8,864 nt of DNA from Acidobacteriota bacterium (lineage in GTDB: Bacteria; Acidobacteriota; Terriglobia; Terriglobales; Acidobacteriaceae): positions 1-8,864 of the forward strand of contig JAJYBT010000055.1 of assembly GCA_021778875.1 (NCBI GenBank), read 5' to 3'. Under the pieces are notes generated by a model, which was given only the letters and a program-made list of their open reading frames with translations, was not told the origin of the DNA and did not search any database. Positions 1 to 6,770 of this stretch are shown in pieces. The translations under genes and the position numbers were made by a program. The first letter of the stretch is position 1; each line of letters begins with the position of its first letter.

Positions 1-72
1 GCCGAAGCCCCACCTGCGCAGGGGCTGACAGGCGGCGCTGACCTGCTCCGGCCGCAGCGAGTGGGCAATCAT
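1..72 (-). CDS. 5' fragment of a gene after MoxR, probably a DUF58 protein (partial)
   Basis: Only the first 24 codons are in the window, beginning MIAHSLRPEQ and cut by the window edge. The ATG at 72-70 overlaps the MoxR stop codon in an ATGA junction. No Shine-Dalgarno sequence is visible in front of it, so translation probably depends on coupling to MoxR. The fragment is too short to recognise a domain. The DUF58 call rests on context: in many bacteria the gene directly after moxR in clusters with DUF4350 and DUF4129 encodes a DUF58 protein, which is related to von Willebrand factor A-type proteins and thought to work with the MoxR ATPase. The reading frame is well supported by the overlap; the identity is inferred. 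Confidence 0.5.
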   Translation of the reverse strand, partial: MIAHSLRPEQVSAACQPLRRWGFG

Positions 73-1076
73 TGGCGCGGCACCGGCACGGCTGCGACAA
101 CATCGGCGAGGACGCGGTCGGCGTCAAAGCCCTCGAGCTCGGCCTCGGGCTTGAGGATCACGCGATGGCGCAGCACGGGCTGCACGGCGCGCTTGACGTC
201 GTCGGGGACAAGGTAATCGCGGCCATCGAATGCAGCGGCGGCCTGGGCTACGCGCATCACGCTGAGCGCCGCGCGGGGACTGGCACCGAGCAGCAGCGTG
301 GGCCACTCGCGGGTTCGCCGCGCCAGCGCGAGCATGTAGCCGTAGAGCTCCGGCTCAATGCGAATGGAACGTACCTCGGCGCGAGCAGCATTCAACAAGC
401 CCTCGGGGATGGGTGTGATGGCGGCGTCTTCGAGCGGCCCCGCGCCGGAGCCCGCGTGGTGGCGCTGCATCATCTGGAGCTCCTCGGCCTCAGAGGGATA
501 GGCGACACGAATCTTCATGAGGAAGCGGTCGAGCTGCGCCTCGGGCAAGGGGTAGGTGCCTTCGAAGTCCACCGGGTTCTGCGTGGCGAAGACGGTGAAC
601 CAGGCGGGCAGGGGGCGGCGCGCGCCGTCGATGGTGACCTGCCGCTCCTCCATGCATTCAAGGAGCGCGGCCTGGGTGCGGGGCGGCATACGATTGATTT
701 CGTCCACCAGCAAGAGGTCAGTAAAGACTGGCCCTGCGTGGAAGACGAATGAGTCTGAGCCGGGGCGCAGGATGGTGGTGCCCAGAATGTCAGCAGGCAT
801 GAGGTCCGGCGTGGCCTGCACGCGCTGAAACCGCAGGCCCAGCAGGCGGCCGAGCGCCTTGACCATGAGCGTCTTGGCGATACCCGGCACGCCCTCAAGC
901 AGCGCATGACCCTGGCACAGCACGGCGATCAGCACCTCCTCAATGGCCGCAGACTGGCCGGAGATGATCTGTCCGAGTTCCGCGCGGGCGTGGGCGATGA
1001 GCTGGTTTGTTGCGTGGAGCGGCGGCGTTGGCTGGTTTGGATTCTGGCTTGTGGTTTGCATGGGTTCCTGGCTCAT
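69..1076 (-). CDS. MoxR-family AAA+ ATPase
   Basis: This is a 335-residue AAA+ ATPase of the MoxR family (AAA_3 core plus lid domain), a normal length for the family. The Walker A motif GVPGIAKT is at residues 62-69 and Walker B LLLVDE at 121-126. The sensor-1 stretch ATQNP is at 164-168 and is followed by the family signature YPLPEAQLDRF at 175-185. The sensor-2 arginine lies in GASPRA near residue 268. MoxR proteins are cytoplasmic, chaperone-like ATPases that mature or remodel protein complexes, often with vWA or DUF58 partners; the substrate here is unknown. The ATG overlaps the stop of the DUF4350 gene (ATGA), and an AGGA lies about 9 bases upstream. The first 20 residues are Gln/Pro/Thr-rich and probably disordered. 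An alternative ATG at residue 6 cannot be excluded. Confidence 0.96.
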   Translation of the reverse strand: MSQEPMQTTSQNPNQPTPPLHATNQLIAHARAELGQIISGQSAAIEEVLIAVLCQGHALLEGVPGIAKTLMVKALGRLLGLRFQRVQATPDLMPADILGTTILRPGSDSFVFHAGPVFTDLLLVDEINRMPPRTQAALLECMEERQVTIDGARRPLPAWFTVFATQNPVDFEGTYPLPEAQLDRFLMKIRVAYPSEAEELQMMQRHHAGSGAGPLEDAAITPIPEGLLNAARAEVRSIRIEPELYGYMLALARRTREWPTLLLGASPRAALSVMRVAQAAAAFDGRDYLVPDDVKRAVQPVLRHRVILKPEAELEGFDADRVLADVVAAVPVPRQ

Positions 1077-2305
1077 GAGGCCCTTTCCTGCGGGTTGGAG
1101 TTTCTGTCGTCGGTTGATGCGCCGCGGCGGACGGGACTGGTCGCCTCGGCCAGGCTTTCCTGATGCGCGTGCAAGGCCTGAATGAGCTTGAGAGCCGCGC
1201 GGGGGTCAATCGTCTCGTTGAGCACGGCCTCTTCGCAAGCGGCCAGGTCGGACTCAAGGCCATCGCCGACGGATGGGAAGCGACGCCGGATGACGGCGGC
1301 GAGTTCTGTGGCGCTCATCGCGGCGGGGCGCAATCCGCAGAGGCGCAGGGCATGGCGGCGGAAGCGCTCCAGCGCCACGGCGACGGCGGTGGAGGATGCC
1401 CCTGCGCTGCGATAGAGCGAGCCGAGCGCCTCAACAAACTCGATGGGCGCTGCGCGCTCCGGCGGCGGCAGTTCGCGGACCGGGCCGCTGCGCCGGCTGA
1501 AGCTGAAGACGATCAGCAGTCCCAGCACGGGCAGGCCAATACGCAGCAGGTTCAGCGCCGGGCCGGCGGCGTAGCTCCAGGTGGAGCGCGCCTCGCCGTG
1601 CAGCGACTCGTCCCAGTAGAAGCGGCGTCCTTCGCGCGGCCCCAGCGAGTTGAGCAGCAGGTCAAGATTGTGCGCGCGGGCAAGAGAGGCATTTTCCAGC
1701 GGCGTGGCGCTGGCCCACCACACCACGTGCCCCTTGCCGTAGTCGTACTCCACCACCGCGGGCTGCCCGGCGCAGGTGTACTCGACGCGCTGGGTGGGAT
1801 TGCCCACCTGCCACGTTGCCGTGGGCACCATCCACACTGTGCCGGAGCCGGCCAGCGGATCGAGCCCCTCGGACTCCAGCTCGCAGGCGGCAAAGCTGAA
1901 CTCGCTGGGGGTGTCTGGCGCGCCGCCGGGCAGGATGTAGCCGCCCCAGAAGCCGGTGGAGAGCACGCGTCCACCGCGCTCGACGATCTGCCGCACGGCC
2001 TTGCCGTCTTCAGGCTCGCGGGAGAAGGGCTGCGCAAAGATCACCACGGTGTCCGGCCCCGCGGTTTCGGCCAGCTCAGCCAGCGGATGCTCCCAGCGCT
2101 CGACCGGATAGCCGGAACGCAGCAGTGTGTCATAGGCGGCGCGCGCGCCATGCTGACCCGCAAGATAGCTCGACGGCAATGGATTGTCGTTGCCGTTTGC
2201 GTTGGGCAGCAGAAAGCCGATGAGACCGGCGAGCACGACGGCGATGCCCACGCACCACAGCACGAGGCGGCGGTCCCCGGCGTCGAGCGCGGAGAGGAAC
2301 TTCAT
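1073..2305 (-). CDS. DUF4350 domain-containing membrane protein
   Basis: A 410-residue protein with the layout typical of DUF4350 proteins in MoxR clusters. A hydrophobic helix lies at about residues 15-33. An extracytoplasmic domain (about 45-235) follows, with a Rossmann-like start containing SYLAGQHGARAAYDTLLRSG and the strand DTVVIFAQPF (85-94). The segment GKGHVVWWAS near 190-199 followed by NASLARAHNLDLLLN is the most recognisable DUF4350 feature. A second helix at about 250-269 leads into a basic cytoplasmic tail that is mostly helical. The function is not established; it is thought to belong to the membrane complex served by MoxR. Its ATG overlaps the DUF4129 stop (ATGA), and an AAGG stretch lies upstream as a plausible ribosome-binding site. 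Its own stop overlaps the MoxR start in the same way. Confidence 0.88.
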   Translation of the reverse strand: MKFLSALDAGDRRLVLWCVGIAVVLAGLIGFLLPNANGNDNPLPSSYLAGQHGARAAYDTLLRSGYPVERWEHPLAELAETAGPDTVVIFAQPFSREPEDGKAVRQIVERGGRVLSTGFWGGYILPGGAPDTPSEFSFAACELESEGLDPLAGSGTVWMVPTATWQVGNPTQRVEYTCAGQPAVVEYDYGKGHVVWWASATPLENASLARAHNLDLLLNSLGPREGRRFYWDESLHGEARSTWSYAAGPALNLLRIGLPVLGLLIVFSFSRRSGPVRELPPPERAAPIEFVEALGSLYRSAGASSTAVAVALERFRRHALRLCGLRPAAMSATELAAVIRRRFPSVGDGLESDLAACEEAVLNETIDPRAALKLIQALHAHQESLAEATSPVRRGASTDDRNSNPQERAS

Positions 2306-3444
2306 TGCGCACCGCCTTTGGCGTGTTCTGCCGCGCTGCCGCCTGCGATGAGCCCGGTTGCAAGCTCCTCGGCCTGCCGGTAGTCGAGCTCTCCGGCGGG
2401 CAGGCCGCCGTACCAGGTGCGCTCAAAGCTGCGGGTGAGCTGGGCCAGGCCAGCACTGCGCGGGTCACCGGCGGCCATCAGCGCAAGATACTCGCGCGGG
2501 GTGCGGGCGCGGTCGGCGGGCCACAGGCGCTTCGACTCCAGGCGCGCAATGGCAGACCAGTACACACAATGAATGGCCTCGCGCCACTGGCCGGCGGCGG
2601 CGGCGCGGCGCGCGTCGTCAAGCCAGCTTTGCCAGTTGCGGGCCGCGGCGGCCTGCGGCGCGGGCGCAATGCTCTCCGGCGCGAGACGCATGCGCCAGCG
2701 GCGCTCCAGTTGCAGCAGGCCCCAGGCGAGCGCGGCGCAGACGAGCAGGATGAATCCCCCGACGAGGACGCGGCCCACCCAGGGAGAGCGGCTGCGGAGC
2801 GCGGCTGCGGACTGGAAGAGGTGATTGAGCCACTTGCCGGCCTTCTCCAGCACGGAGTTGGTGGCCGTGGGCTGTTCGAGATTGCGGAAGTCGGCCCCGT
2901 CGAGGACCTGCCGCATGGTACTGCGCTCGGCGGCGTGCGCGGGGCTGGGCGCGGCAACTGAGCCTGCCTGCGCCAGGTCGCGGGCCAGGCGCTGCGCGGC
3001 CATCTGCAACAACTGGCTGGTTGACGGCGGAGCGGGCTGCGCCTCCGACTGCTGCCGGTCCTTGCCTGCATCGCGCGCGGGCGCGGGTGCGGGCTCGTCC
3101 GGCTCCTCAGCTTTTGAAAACAGCACGCGGAGCCAGCCGTAGCGCACCAGGCGTCGCTCGGCGTTGGCGGCGCTGGAAACAGGAATGCGATCATCCGGCC
3201 CGACGAGGAGCGGATCGCAGTGGGTCAGGTCGCGCGCTTTGGCGCAGGCCTCCACCAGAACAGAGAGAGCCTGCAGGTGCGCACGGTACTCTGCGATGGA
3301 GACATCGTGCCTTTTGCCCGCCACCGGAACAGACGCGGACGGAGCAGGCGCAGGCGCGCGCGCCTGCGCCAAGGCCAGCATCGCGGCGCACGCCAGCAGT
3401 GCGAGCGCGCCGCCACTTCTCCGGTGCCGCATACCCAGCGCCAT
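2302..3444 (-). CDS. DUF4129 domain-containing membrane protein
   Basis: From the chosen ATG this is a 380-residue protein. A basic N-terminus and hydrophobic stretch (residues 6-30, ending LALAQARA) look like a signal peptide. A soluble, Ala/Pro-rich extracytoplasmic region follows, with a low-complexity linker at 112-145. One transmembrane helix is at about 222-244. The C-terminal 275-366 is the DUF4129 domain: it contains WREAIHCVYWSAIARLE, a TPREYL motif and ERTWYGG, all typical of the family. DUF4129 domains often occur with MoxR and transglutaminase-like proteins; their biochemical role is unknown. The frame stays open upstream to 3654, overlapping the GH97 gene, and another ATG exists at 3501. 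I prefer 3444 because it places a signal peptide at the N-terminus and lies after the GH97 stop, although its ribosome-binding site is weak. ATG 3432 is also possible. The stop overlaps the DUF4350 start. Confidence 0.85.
   Translation of the reverse strand: MALGMRHRRSGGALALLACAAMLALAQARAPAPAPSASVPVAGKRHDVSIAEYRAHLQALSVLVEACAKARDLTHCDPLLVGPDDRIPVSSAANAERRLVRYGWLRVLFSKAEEPDEPAPAPARDAGKDRQQSEAQPAPPSTSQLLQMAAQRLARDLAQAGSVAAPSPAHAAERSTMRQVLDGADFRNLEQPTATNSVLEKAGKWLNHLFQSAAALRSRSPWVGRVLVGGFILLVCAALAWGLLQLERRWRMRLAPESIAPAPQAAAARNWQSWLDDARRAAAAGQWREAIHCVYWSAIARLESKRLWPADRARTPREYLALMAAGDPRSAGLAQLTRSFERTWYGGLPAGELDYRQAEELATGLIAGGSAAEHAKGGAQ
3347..3370. repeat. Perfect 24-base GC palindrome inside the DUF4129 signal-peptide codons
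   Basis: The sequence reads the same on both strands over 24 bases. Each 10-base arm (GGCGCAGGCG and its complement) flanks a CGCG centre. As RNA it could form a 10-bp GC stem with a 4-base loop, about 75 bases after the chosen DUF4129 start. It encodes the Ala/Pro/Arg-rich end of the signal peptide, so GC-rich Ala and Arg codons may explain part of it by chance. Confidence 0.7.
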
Positions 3445-3511
3445 ATGCGCCGATGATAACGGAGAACCGCGCTCTTGCAGCAGCCGGGCGTGCCCGTTCA
3501 TGCCTTTCAAT

Positions 3512-5548
3512 TCACCGTGCGCCCGCGGGGTGAATCCACATGGCGTTTCCACCGCCTGAAACCATGTGCACATGCAGCACCGTGTTCCGGTCGACGGTCT
3601 GCGTGGCGAGCGTGGTGTGTGTGGCCACCTCGGCCGCGTCCGGCGCATCCGCATAGGTCTCGGCGACGTACTTGCCCTGGCCGAGAAAACTCAGCGGCAC
3701 ATCAATGTCCCGCTGGTCCCAGTTGGTGATTGAGCCGACGTACCAGTCGTTGCCGCTTCGCCGCGCCAGCGCGATCCACTCCATGGGCTGACCGCCGATG
3801 ACGCGAATCGCGTCCCACGCCGCCGGAACGCGCTTGATGAAGTCGAACTCCTTCTGTCCCTGGTAGTGCTCCGGATAATCGGAGACCATTTCCAGCGGGC
3901 TCTCGAAGACCACGTAGAGGGCAAGCTCCTGTGCGCGGGTTCCCAGGCTCATGGGCATCACGTTGCGCGCCACAAAGTTCTTCAGGTTGCTGTTGTCGAA
4001 GGCTCCGGGCGTGTAATCCATGGGCCCGGCGAGCATGCGGGTGAAGGGCAGCGTGGCGTTATGCGCCGGAGTGACACGCGCGCTCCACTTGAGATATTCC
4101 TTGCCCATGACGCCTTCGCGCGTCATCAGGTTGGGATAGGTGCGGCGCACGCCGTCGGGCTTGAATGCGCCGTGGAAGTCGATCATCAGGTGATGTTCCG
4201 CCGCGACCTCGAGGACGTGGCGATACCAGTCCACCATCTGCTGGTCATCGCGATTCATGAAGTCGATCTTGACGCCCGCGATACCCCACTTCTCGAAAAG
4301 AGGAAATGCCTGGTCCATGTATTTATCCACGGAGGACCAGTGGGACCAGAGCCAGATGCGCACGTTCTTTTCCTTCGCATAGCGCAGCAGCTCCGGCATA
4401 TCGATCTGCGGCGTGACCTGGGTGATGTCGGCCAGCGCTGCGTAGTCCTCCGGCCCGTTGCGACGCGCCAGCGCCCACCCGGCATCGATAAGCATGTATT
4501 TGAATCCGGACGCCGAGGCGAAGTCAATGTAGTGCTTCATCGTGGCGGTATTCATGCCGGGTTTGAAGGTGACGCTCGGAGCCGCCTCGCCCGACCACCA
4601 GTCCCACGCCGACTTCCCGGCCTGAATCCACGACGTGTCCTTGATTTTTGATGGCGGATTGAGATTCAGGACGATGTTTGACTCGATCAGCCTCCCCGGC
4701 TCATCGCCGATCATCAGGACGCGCCAGGGGCTGGTCACCGGCGCGGGCGCATCGACGGCGATGCCCGGCTCATCGACCCGCGGCGCCAGCTCCGCCCTCA
4801 CGCTGAAGTGGCCCGCATCCTTGCGCAGATACATGCCGGCGAAGTGATCGATATCCGCTTCGGTAATGGCCACCCATCCGATGCCCGGCTCGTGGACCAG
4901 AAACGGCAGCGCGATGAGCCAGTCCCGGTGCAGCCCGCTCACCATGCGCAGTTGGTACTCGTCCTCATACGACGAATGAAAGCCATCGAGCACCAGCGGA
5001 TAGGTGACCGCATCCTTTACATACGTGAACTCCGTCGCGTCATGCGCAATGCGCACCTGCTGGAGCCCCGGCTGCTGCGGCACGATGTAGCGAAAGGCCA
5101 CGCCGTCGTCGAAGACGCGCGCCTCGATTGTGAGATTGTGCCCGGCTGCATCGGCGAAATCGGCGCGCGCGCTGTTGTAATGGTTGCGCACGGTGCTCGT
5201 CTTGCCCACGGGGATGGTGTAGCTCTCGTCCACGCTCGCGGTCTGCTCGCTGGTCTTGCGCATCCCGGGGCCAAGATTTGTGTTGCCCGATAGCTGCAGC
5301 CCCAGCTTCGACGCGGCGATCAACGGCTGGCCATGGAACTGGACCGCATAGTGCAGGCTTGCGGCGGCCTGCGTCTCGGCGGGCGCTTGCGAGCCAGCGC
5401 CTGGCGGCGCGGCATCGAAGAGCAGCAACGTGATCTGGCCGTTGGGGGAAGTCACGCTCAGGCTGGGCTTCTGACTGTCTTGAGCAGCCAGGAGCGCGAC
5501 GCCAAAGACAGCAGGCAGGCAGAACAGGGTTACACGCAGAGCAGACAT
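3512..5548 (-). CDS. Secreted GH97 glycoside hydrolase, retaining alpha-galactosidase-like
   Basis: A 678-residue glycoside hydrolase family 97 enzyme, close to the usual family length. Residues 1-22 form a signal peptide (hydrophobic core, then LLAAQ). The N-terminal beta-sandwich spans about 28-300, with FDDGVAFRY (146-154) and a conserved GWVAITEADI (224-233). The (beta/alpha)8 barrel follows, with YMLIDAGW (351-358) and GVKIDFMNRDDQ (425-436), and a C-terminal beta domain ends near 675. GH97 contains inverting alpha-glucosidases (SusB type) and retaining alpha-galactosidases. Here Asp429 sits where the retaining enzymes carry their nucleophile, Glu484 (GKEY) matches the general acid/base, and Gly460 replaces a glutamate base of SusB, so the retaining type is favoured. 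Glu478 is a likely calcium ligand. The substrate, perhaps plant or microbial alpha-galactosides, is inferred. GGAGG lies 4 bases before the ATG. Confidence 0.93.
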   Translation of the reverse strand: MSALRVTLFCLPAVFGVALLAAQDSQKPSLSVTSPNGQITLLLFDAAPPGAGSQAPAETQAAASLHYAVQFHGQPLIAASKLGLQLSGNTNLGPGMRKTSEQTASVDESYTIPVGKTSTVRNHYNSARADFADAAGHNLTIEARVFDDGVAFRYIVPQQPGLQQVRIAHDATEFTYVKDAVTYPLVLDGFHSSYEDEYQLRMVSGLHRDWLIALPFLVHEPGIGWVAITEADIDHFAGMYLRKDAGHFSVRAELAPRVDEPGIAVDAPAPVTSPWRVLMIGDEPGRLIESNIVLNLNPPSKIKDTSWIQAGKSAWDWWSGEAAPSVTFKPGMNTATMKHYIDFASASGFKYMLIDAGWALARRNGPEDYAALADITQVTPQIDMPELLRYAKEKNVRIWLWSHWSSVDKYMDQAFPLFEKWGIAGVKIDFMNRDDQQMVDWYRHVLEVAAEHHLMIDFHGAFKPDGVRRTYPNLMTREGVMGKEYLKWSARVTPAHNATLPFTRMLAGPMDYTPGAFDNSNLKNFVARNVMPMSLGTRAQELALYVVFESPLEMVSDYPEHYQGQKEFDFIKRVPAAWDAIRVIGGQPMEWIALARRSGNDWYVGSITNWDQRDIDVPLSFLGQGKYVAETYADAPDAAEVATHTTLATQTVDRNTVLHVHMVSGGGNAMWIHPAGAR

Positions 5549-5550
5549 TC

Positions 5551-5557
5551 TTCCTCC
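5551..5557 (-). promoter_or_regulatory. Shine-Dalgarno of the GH97 gene
   Basis: On the minus strand GGAGGAA precedes the ATG at 5548, with GGAGG ending 4 bases before it. It is the strongest ribosome-binding site among the minus-strand genes. It fixes the GH97 start at the residue that begins the signal peptide and suggests independent, efficient initiation. Confidence 0.75.
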
Positions 5558-5612
5558 GTGGCGATGCGTTGGGTTCAGAGCTATTTTTCAGGCTTTGCAG
5601 CTCCGCGCCAGT

Positions 5613-6614
5613 TTACTCCGCCTCGGCGCGAGGCAGTCCGCCAGCGGGGGCGGCGGCCAATTCTGTCCCGGCCTGCGCGGCTTCCGGGCGCGGCGGGAGC
5701 ATGCCCGCGGCCTCCATCATCCGCTCGATGTCGTAGCCTTCCTTGCGCATGCGCTGGTCATAGTAGAAGAGCGTGAGGCCGGTGGCATAGATAGGTCCGA
5801 CAAAGGTGTTGGTGCAGAACGCGACCACCTGCTGCAGCACGCTGACGCCGAAGGACAGCACGCCGTGATTCTTGTAGCCCACCACGAAGAATCCTGCCTG
5901 GGTGACGAGCAGCAGGCCGAGCTGAACGGCAATGACCAGCAGACCGAGAAGGAAGATGCGGCCGCGCGAGCCTTTGCTGAGTTCGATGCTGCGGCGGATG
6001 GCCGGGCGGGCTTTGAGGTCCTCCATGACGCAGGCCGGCACGGCGAGAGAATACCGCAGGCCCATCAGGACTGTGTAGATGAAGGCCGGAACAAGCAGCA
6101 GGAGGAACACGGCGGTGGCGACGCCGAAGACCAGCATGGACTGGGTGCCTGCCCCGCCCCGGGCCTGGCTGCTGTTGAAGTGAAGGACCATGCCGAAGTA
6201 GACCGCGTAGAGCAGCACGATCGGCAGCCAGACAACAATGGCCGCAATCGTCATGAGCCAGAGGTAGCGTCCCAGGCGGGGCAGAATGCTCAAATAGGCT
6301 CCGCGGATGGTTGCCGGCCTGCCCACGTAGAGCCAGCCGACGGCGCGGTTGTTGGCCGCGACAGCCGCCCCGGCAAAGAGGAACGCCAGCAGCAGGGACA
6401 GGCCGGAAATGCCCAGGGCAAGCCAGCCAAGCTGACTCGCCACATGAGCGGCCTGCAACAACTGATGCAAGCCAATCTGCAACAGGCTCAGCACCAGCAG
6501 CGCGCCGGCATACACGGCGGCGATGCCGGCGAAGAGCAGAAAGTTTGACCGGTAAAGCTGGGCGGTGCGGTCGAGAATCTCGCCAAGTGAGAGGGGGCGC
6601 AGATTGGTTTCCAT
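5613..6614 (-). CDS. Multi-pass membrane protein, GPDPase membrane-domain-like
   Basis: From the chosen ATG this is a 333-residue integral membrane protein with about six helices, at roughly 25-48, 62-85, 116-142, 158-185, 218-240 and 255-283. The opening LRPLSLGEILDRTAQLYRSNF is the hallmark of proteins annotated as glycerophosphoryl diester phosphodiesterase membrane-domain (GPDPase_memb) or related DUFs. No phosphodiesterase catalytic domain is present, so no enzymatic role should be assumed. A cytoplasmic loop around 196-218 contains VMEDLKARPAIRRSIELSKG, which is also common in this group, and the Ala/Pro-rich tail is probably disordered. The frame extends 27 codons further upstream to 6695. 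ATG 6614 is preferred because AAAGGA lies 7 bases before it and the family signature begins right after it. It is the first gene of the minus-strand series, and such proteins are often found near MoxR/DUF58 clusters. Confidence 0.8.
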   Translation of the reverse strand: METNLRPLSLGEILDRTAQLYRSNFLLFAGIAAVYAGALLVLSLLQIGLHQLLQAAHVASQLGWLALGISGLSLLLAFLFAGAAVAANNRAVGWLYVGRPATIRGAYLSILPRLGRYLWLMTIAAIVVWLPIVLLYAVYFGMVLHFNSSQARGGAGTQSMLVFGVATAVFLLLLVPAFIYTVLMGLRYSLAVPACVMEDLKARPAIRRSIELSKGSRGRIFLLGLLVIAVQLGLLLVTQAGFFVVGYKNHGVLSFGVSVLQQVVAFCTNTFVGPIYATGLTLFYYDQRMRKEGYDIERMMEAAGMLPPRPEAAQAGTELAAAPAGGLPRAEAE

Positions 6615-6621
6615 GCCAGGG

Positions 6622-6627
6622 TCCTTT
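6622..6627 (-). promoter_or_regulatory. Shine-Dalgarno deciding the membrane-protein start
   Basis: AAAGGA on the minus strand ends 7 bases before ATG 6614. This spacing supports 6614 over the longer frame opening at 6695, whose extra residues are not membrane-like and whose codons overlap the proposed promoter. Confidence 0.7.
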
Positions 6628-6654
6628 GGGATCAGCAGCGGGGCGCTTGCCGGG

Positions 6655-6663
6655 ATACTAGCA
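6655..6663 (-). promoter_or_regulatory. Candidate extended -10 promoter for the minus-strand genes
   Basis: On the minus strand the sequence TGCTAGTAT matches the extended -10 pattern TGnTATAAT, with 5 of 6 core positions. Initiation near 6648 would give a leader of about 34 bases carrying the AAAGGA site. No convincing -35 box is seen 17 bases upstream, which extended -10 promoters can tolerate. This is pattern recognition only. Confidence 0.45.
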
Positions 6664-6694
6664 CAGCCGGAAATCTCTCCGCCCGGCGTTCGCA

Positions 6695-6710
6695 TGCCAC
6701 CAAGGTGGCA
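6695..6710. repeat. Inverted repeat in the divergent intergenic region, possible operator
   Basis: TGCCACC and GGTGGCA form perfect 7-base arms around AA. The element lies between the divergent starts at 6614 and 6771, upstream of the minus-strand -10 candidate and next to an A/T-rich stretch (6713-6730). Its placement suits a dimeric regulator binding site controlling one or both directions. A short hairpin followed by T-rich DNA on the plus strand could also resemble a terminator, but no gene ends there. Confidence 0.45.
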
Positions 6711-6749
6711 GTGATTTTATTTGTAGAAAAGTAACCGGGGCGCAAGTTT

Positions 6750-6759
6750 GGGATAAACT
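6750..6759 (+). promoter_or_regulatory. Weak -10-like element before the sigma-factor gene
   Basis: The plus-strand stretch TGGGATAAACT (about 6749-6759) resembles an extended -10 element, TGn followed by GATAAA, with 4 of 6 core matches. No good -35 is visible. Transcription would start around 6764, just before the GTG at 6771, leaving a very short leader for that start and about 19 bases for ATG 6783. The assignment is tentative, and an alternative-sigma promoter would look different. Confidence 0.25.
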
Positions 6760-6770
6760 GTAGGCCCGCG

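Noticed and set aside
1163..2383. Plus-strand open frame of 406 codons
   Set aside because: It is fully antisense to the DUF4350 gene, which has recognisable domain and membrane segments. The translation is low-complexity with no known motif, as expected for a shadow frame in GC-rich DNA.
3445..3654. Upstream extension of the DUF4129 frame
   Set aside because: The extra 70 residues overlap the end of the GH97 gene and have no domain character, and they would bury the signal peptide. A start at 3501 remains a minor alternative.
3866..4651. Plus-strand open frame of 261 codons within the GH97 gene
   Set aside because: It lies opposite the conserved GH97 barrel with its catalytic residues; no independent start signal or motif.
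5578..5603. Possible terminator after the membrane-protein gene
   Set aside because: GAGCT and AGCTC could pair, but the stem is only 5 bp with a loop of about 16 bases and no following T-tract on the minus strand.
5595..6548. Plus-strand open frame of 317 codons
   Set aside because: It is antisense to the six-helix membrane protein; the His/Gln/Asp/Glu-rich translation reflects complementary codons of hydrophobic residues.
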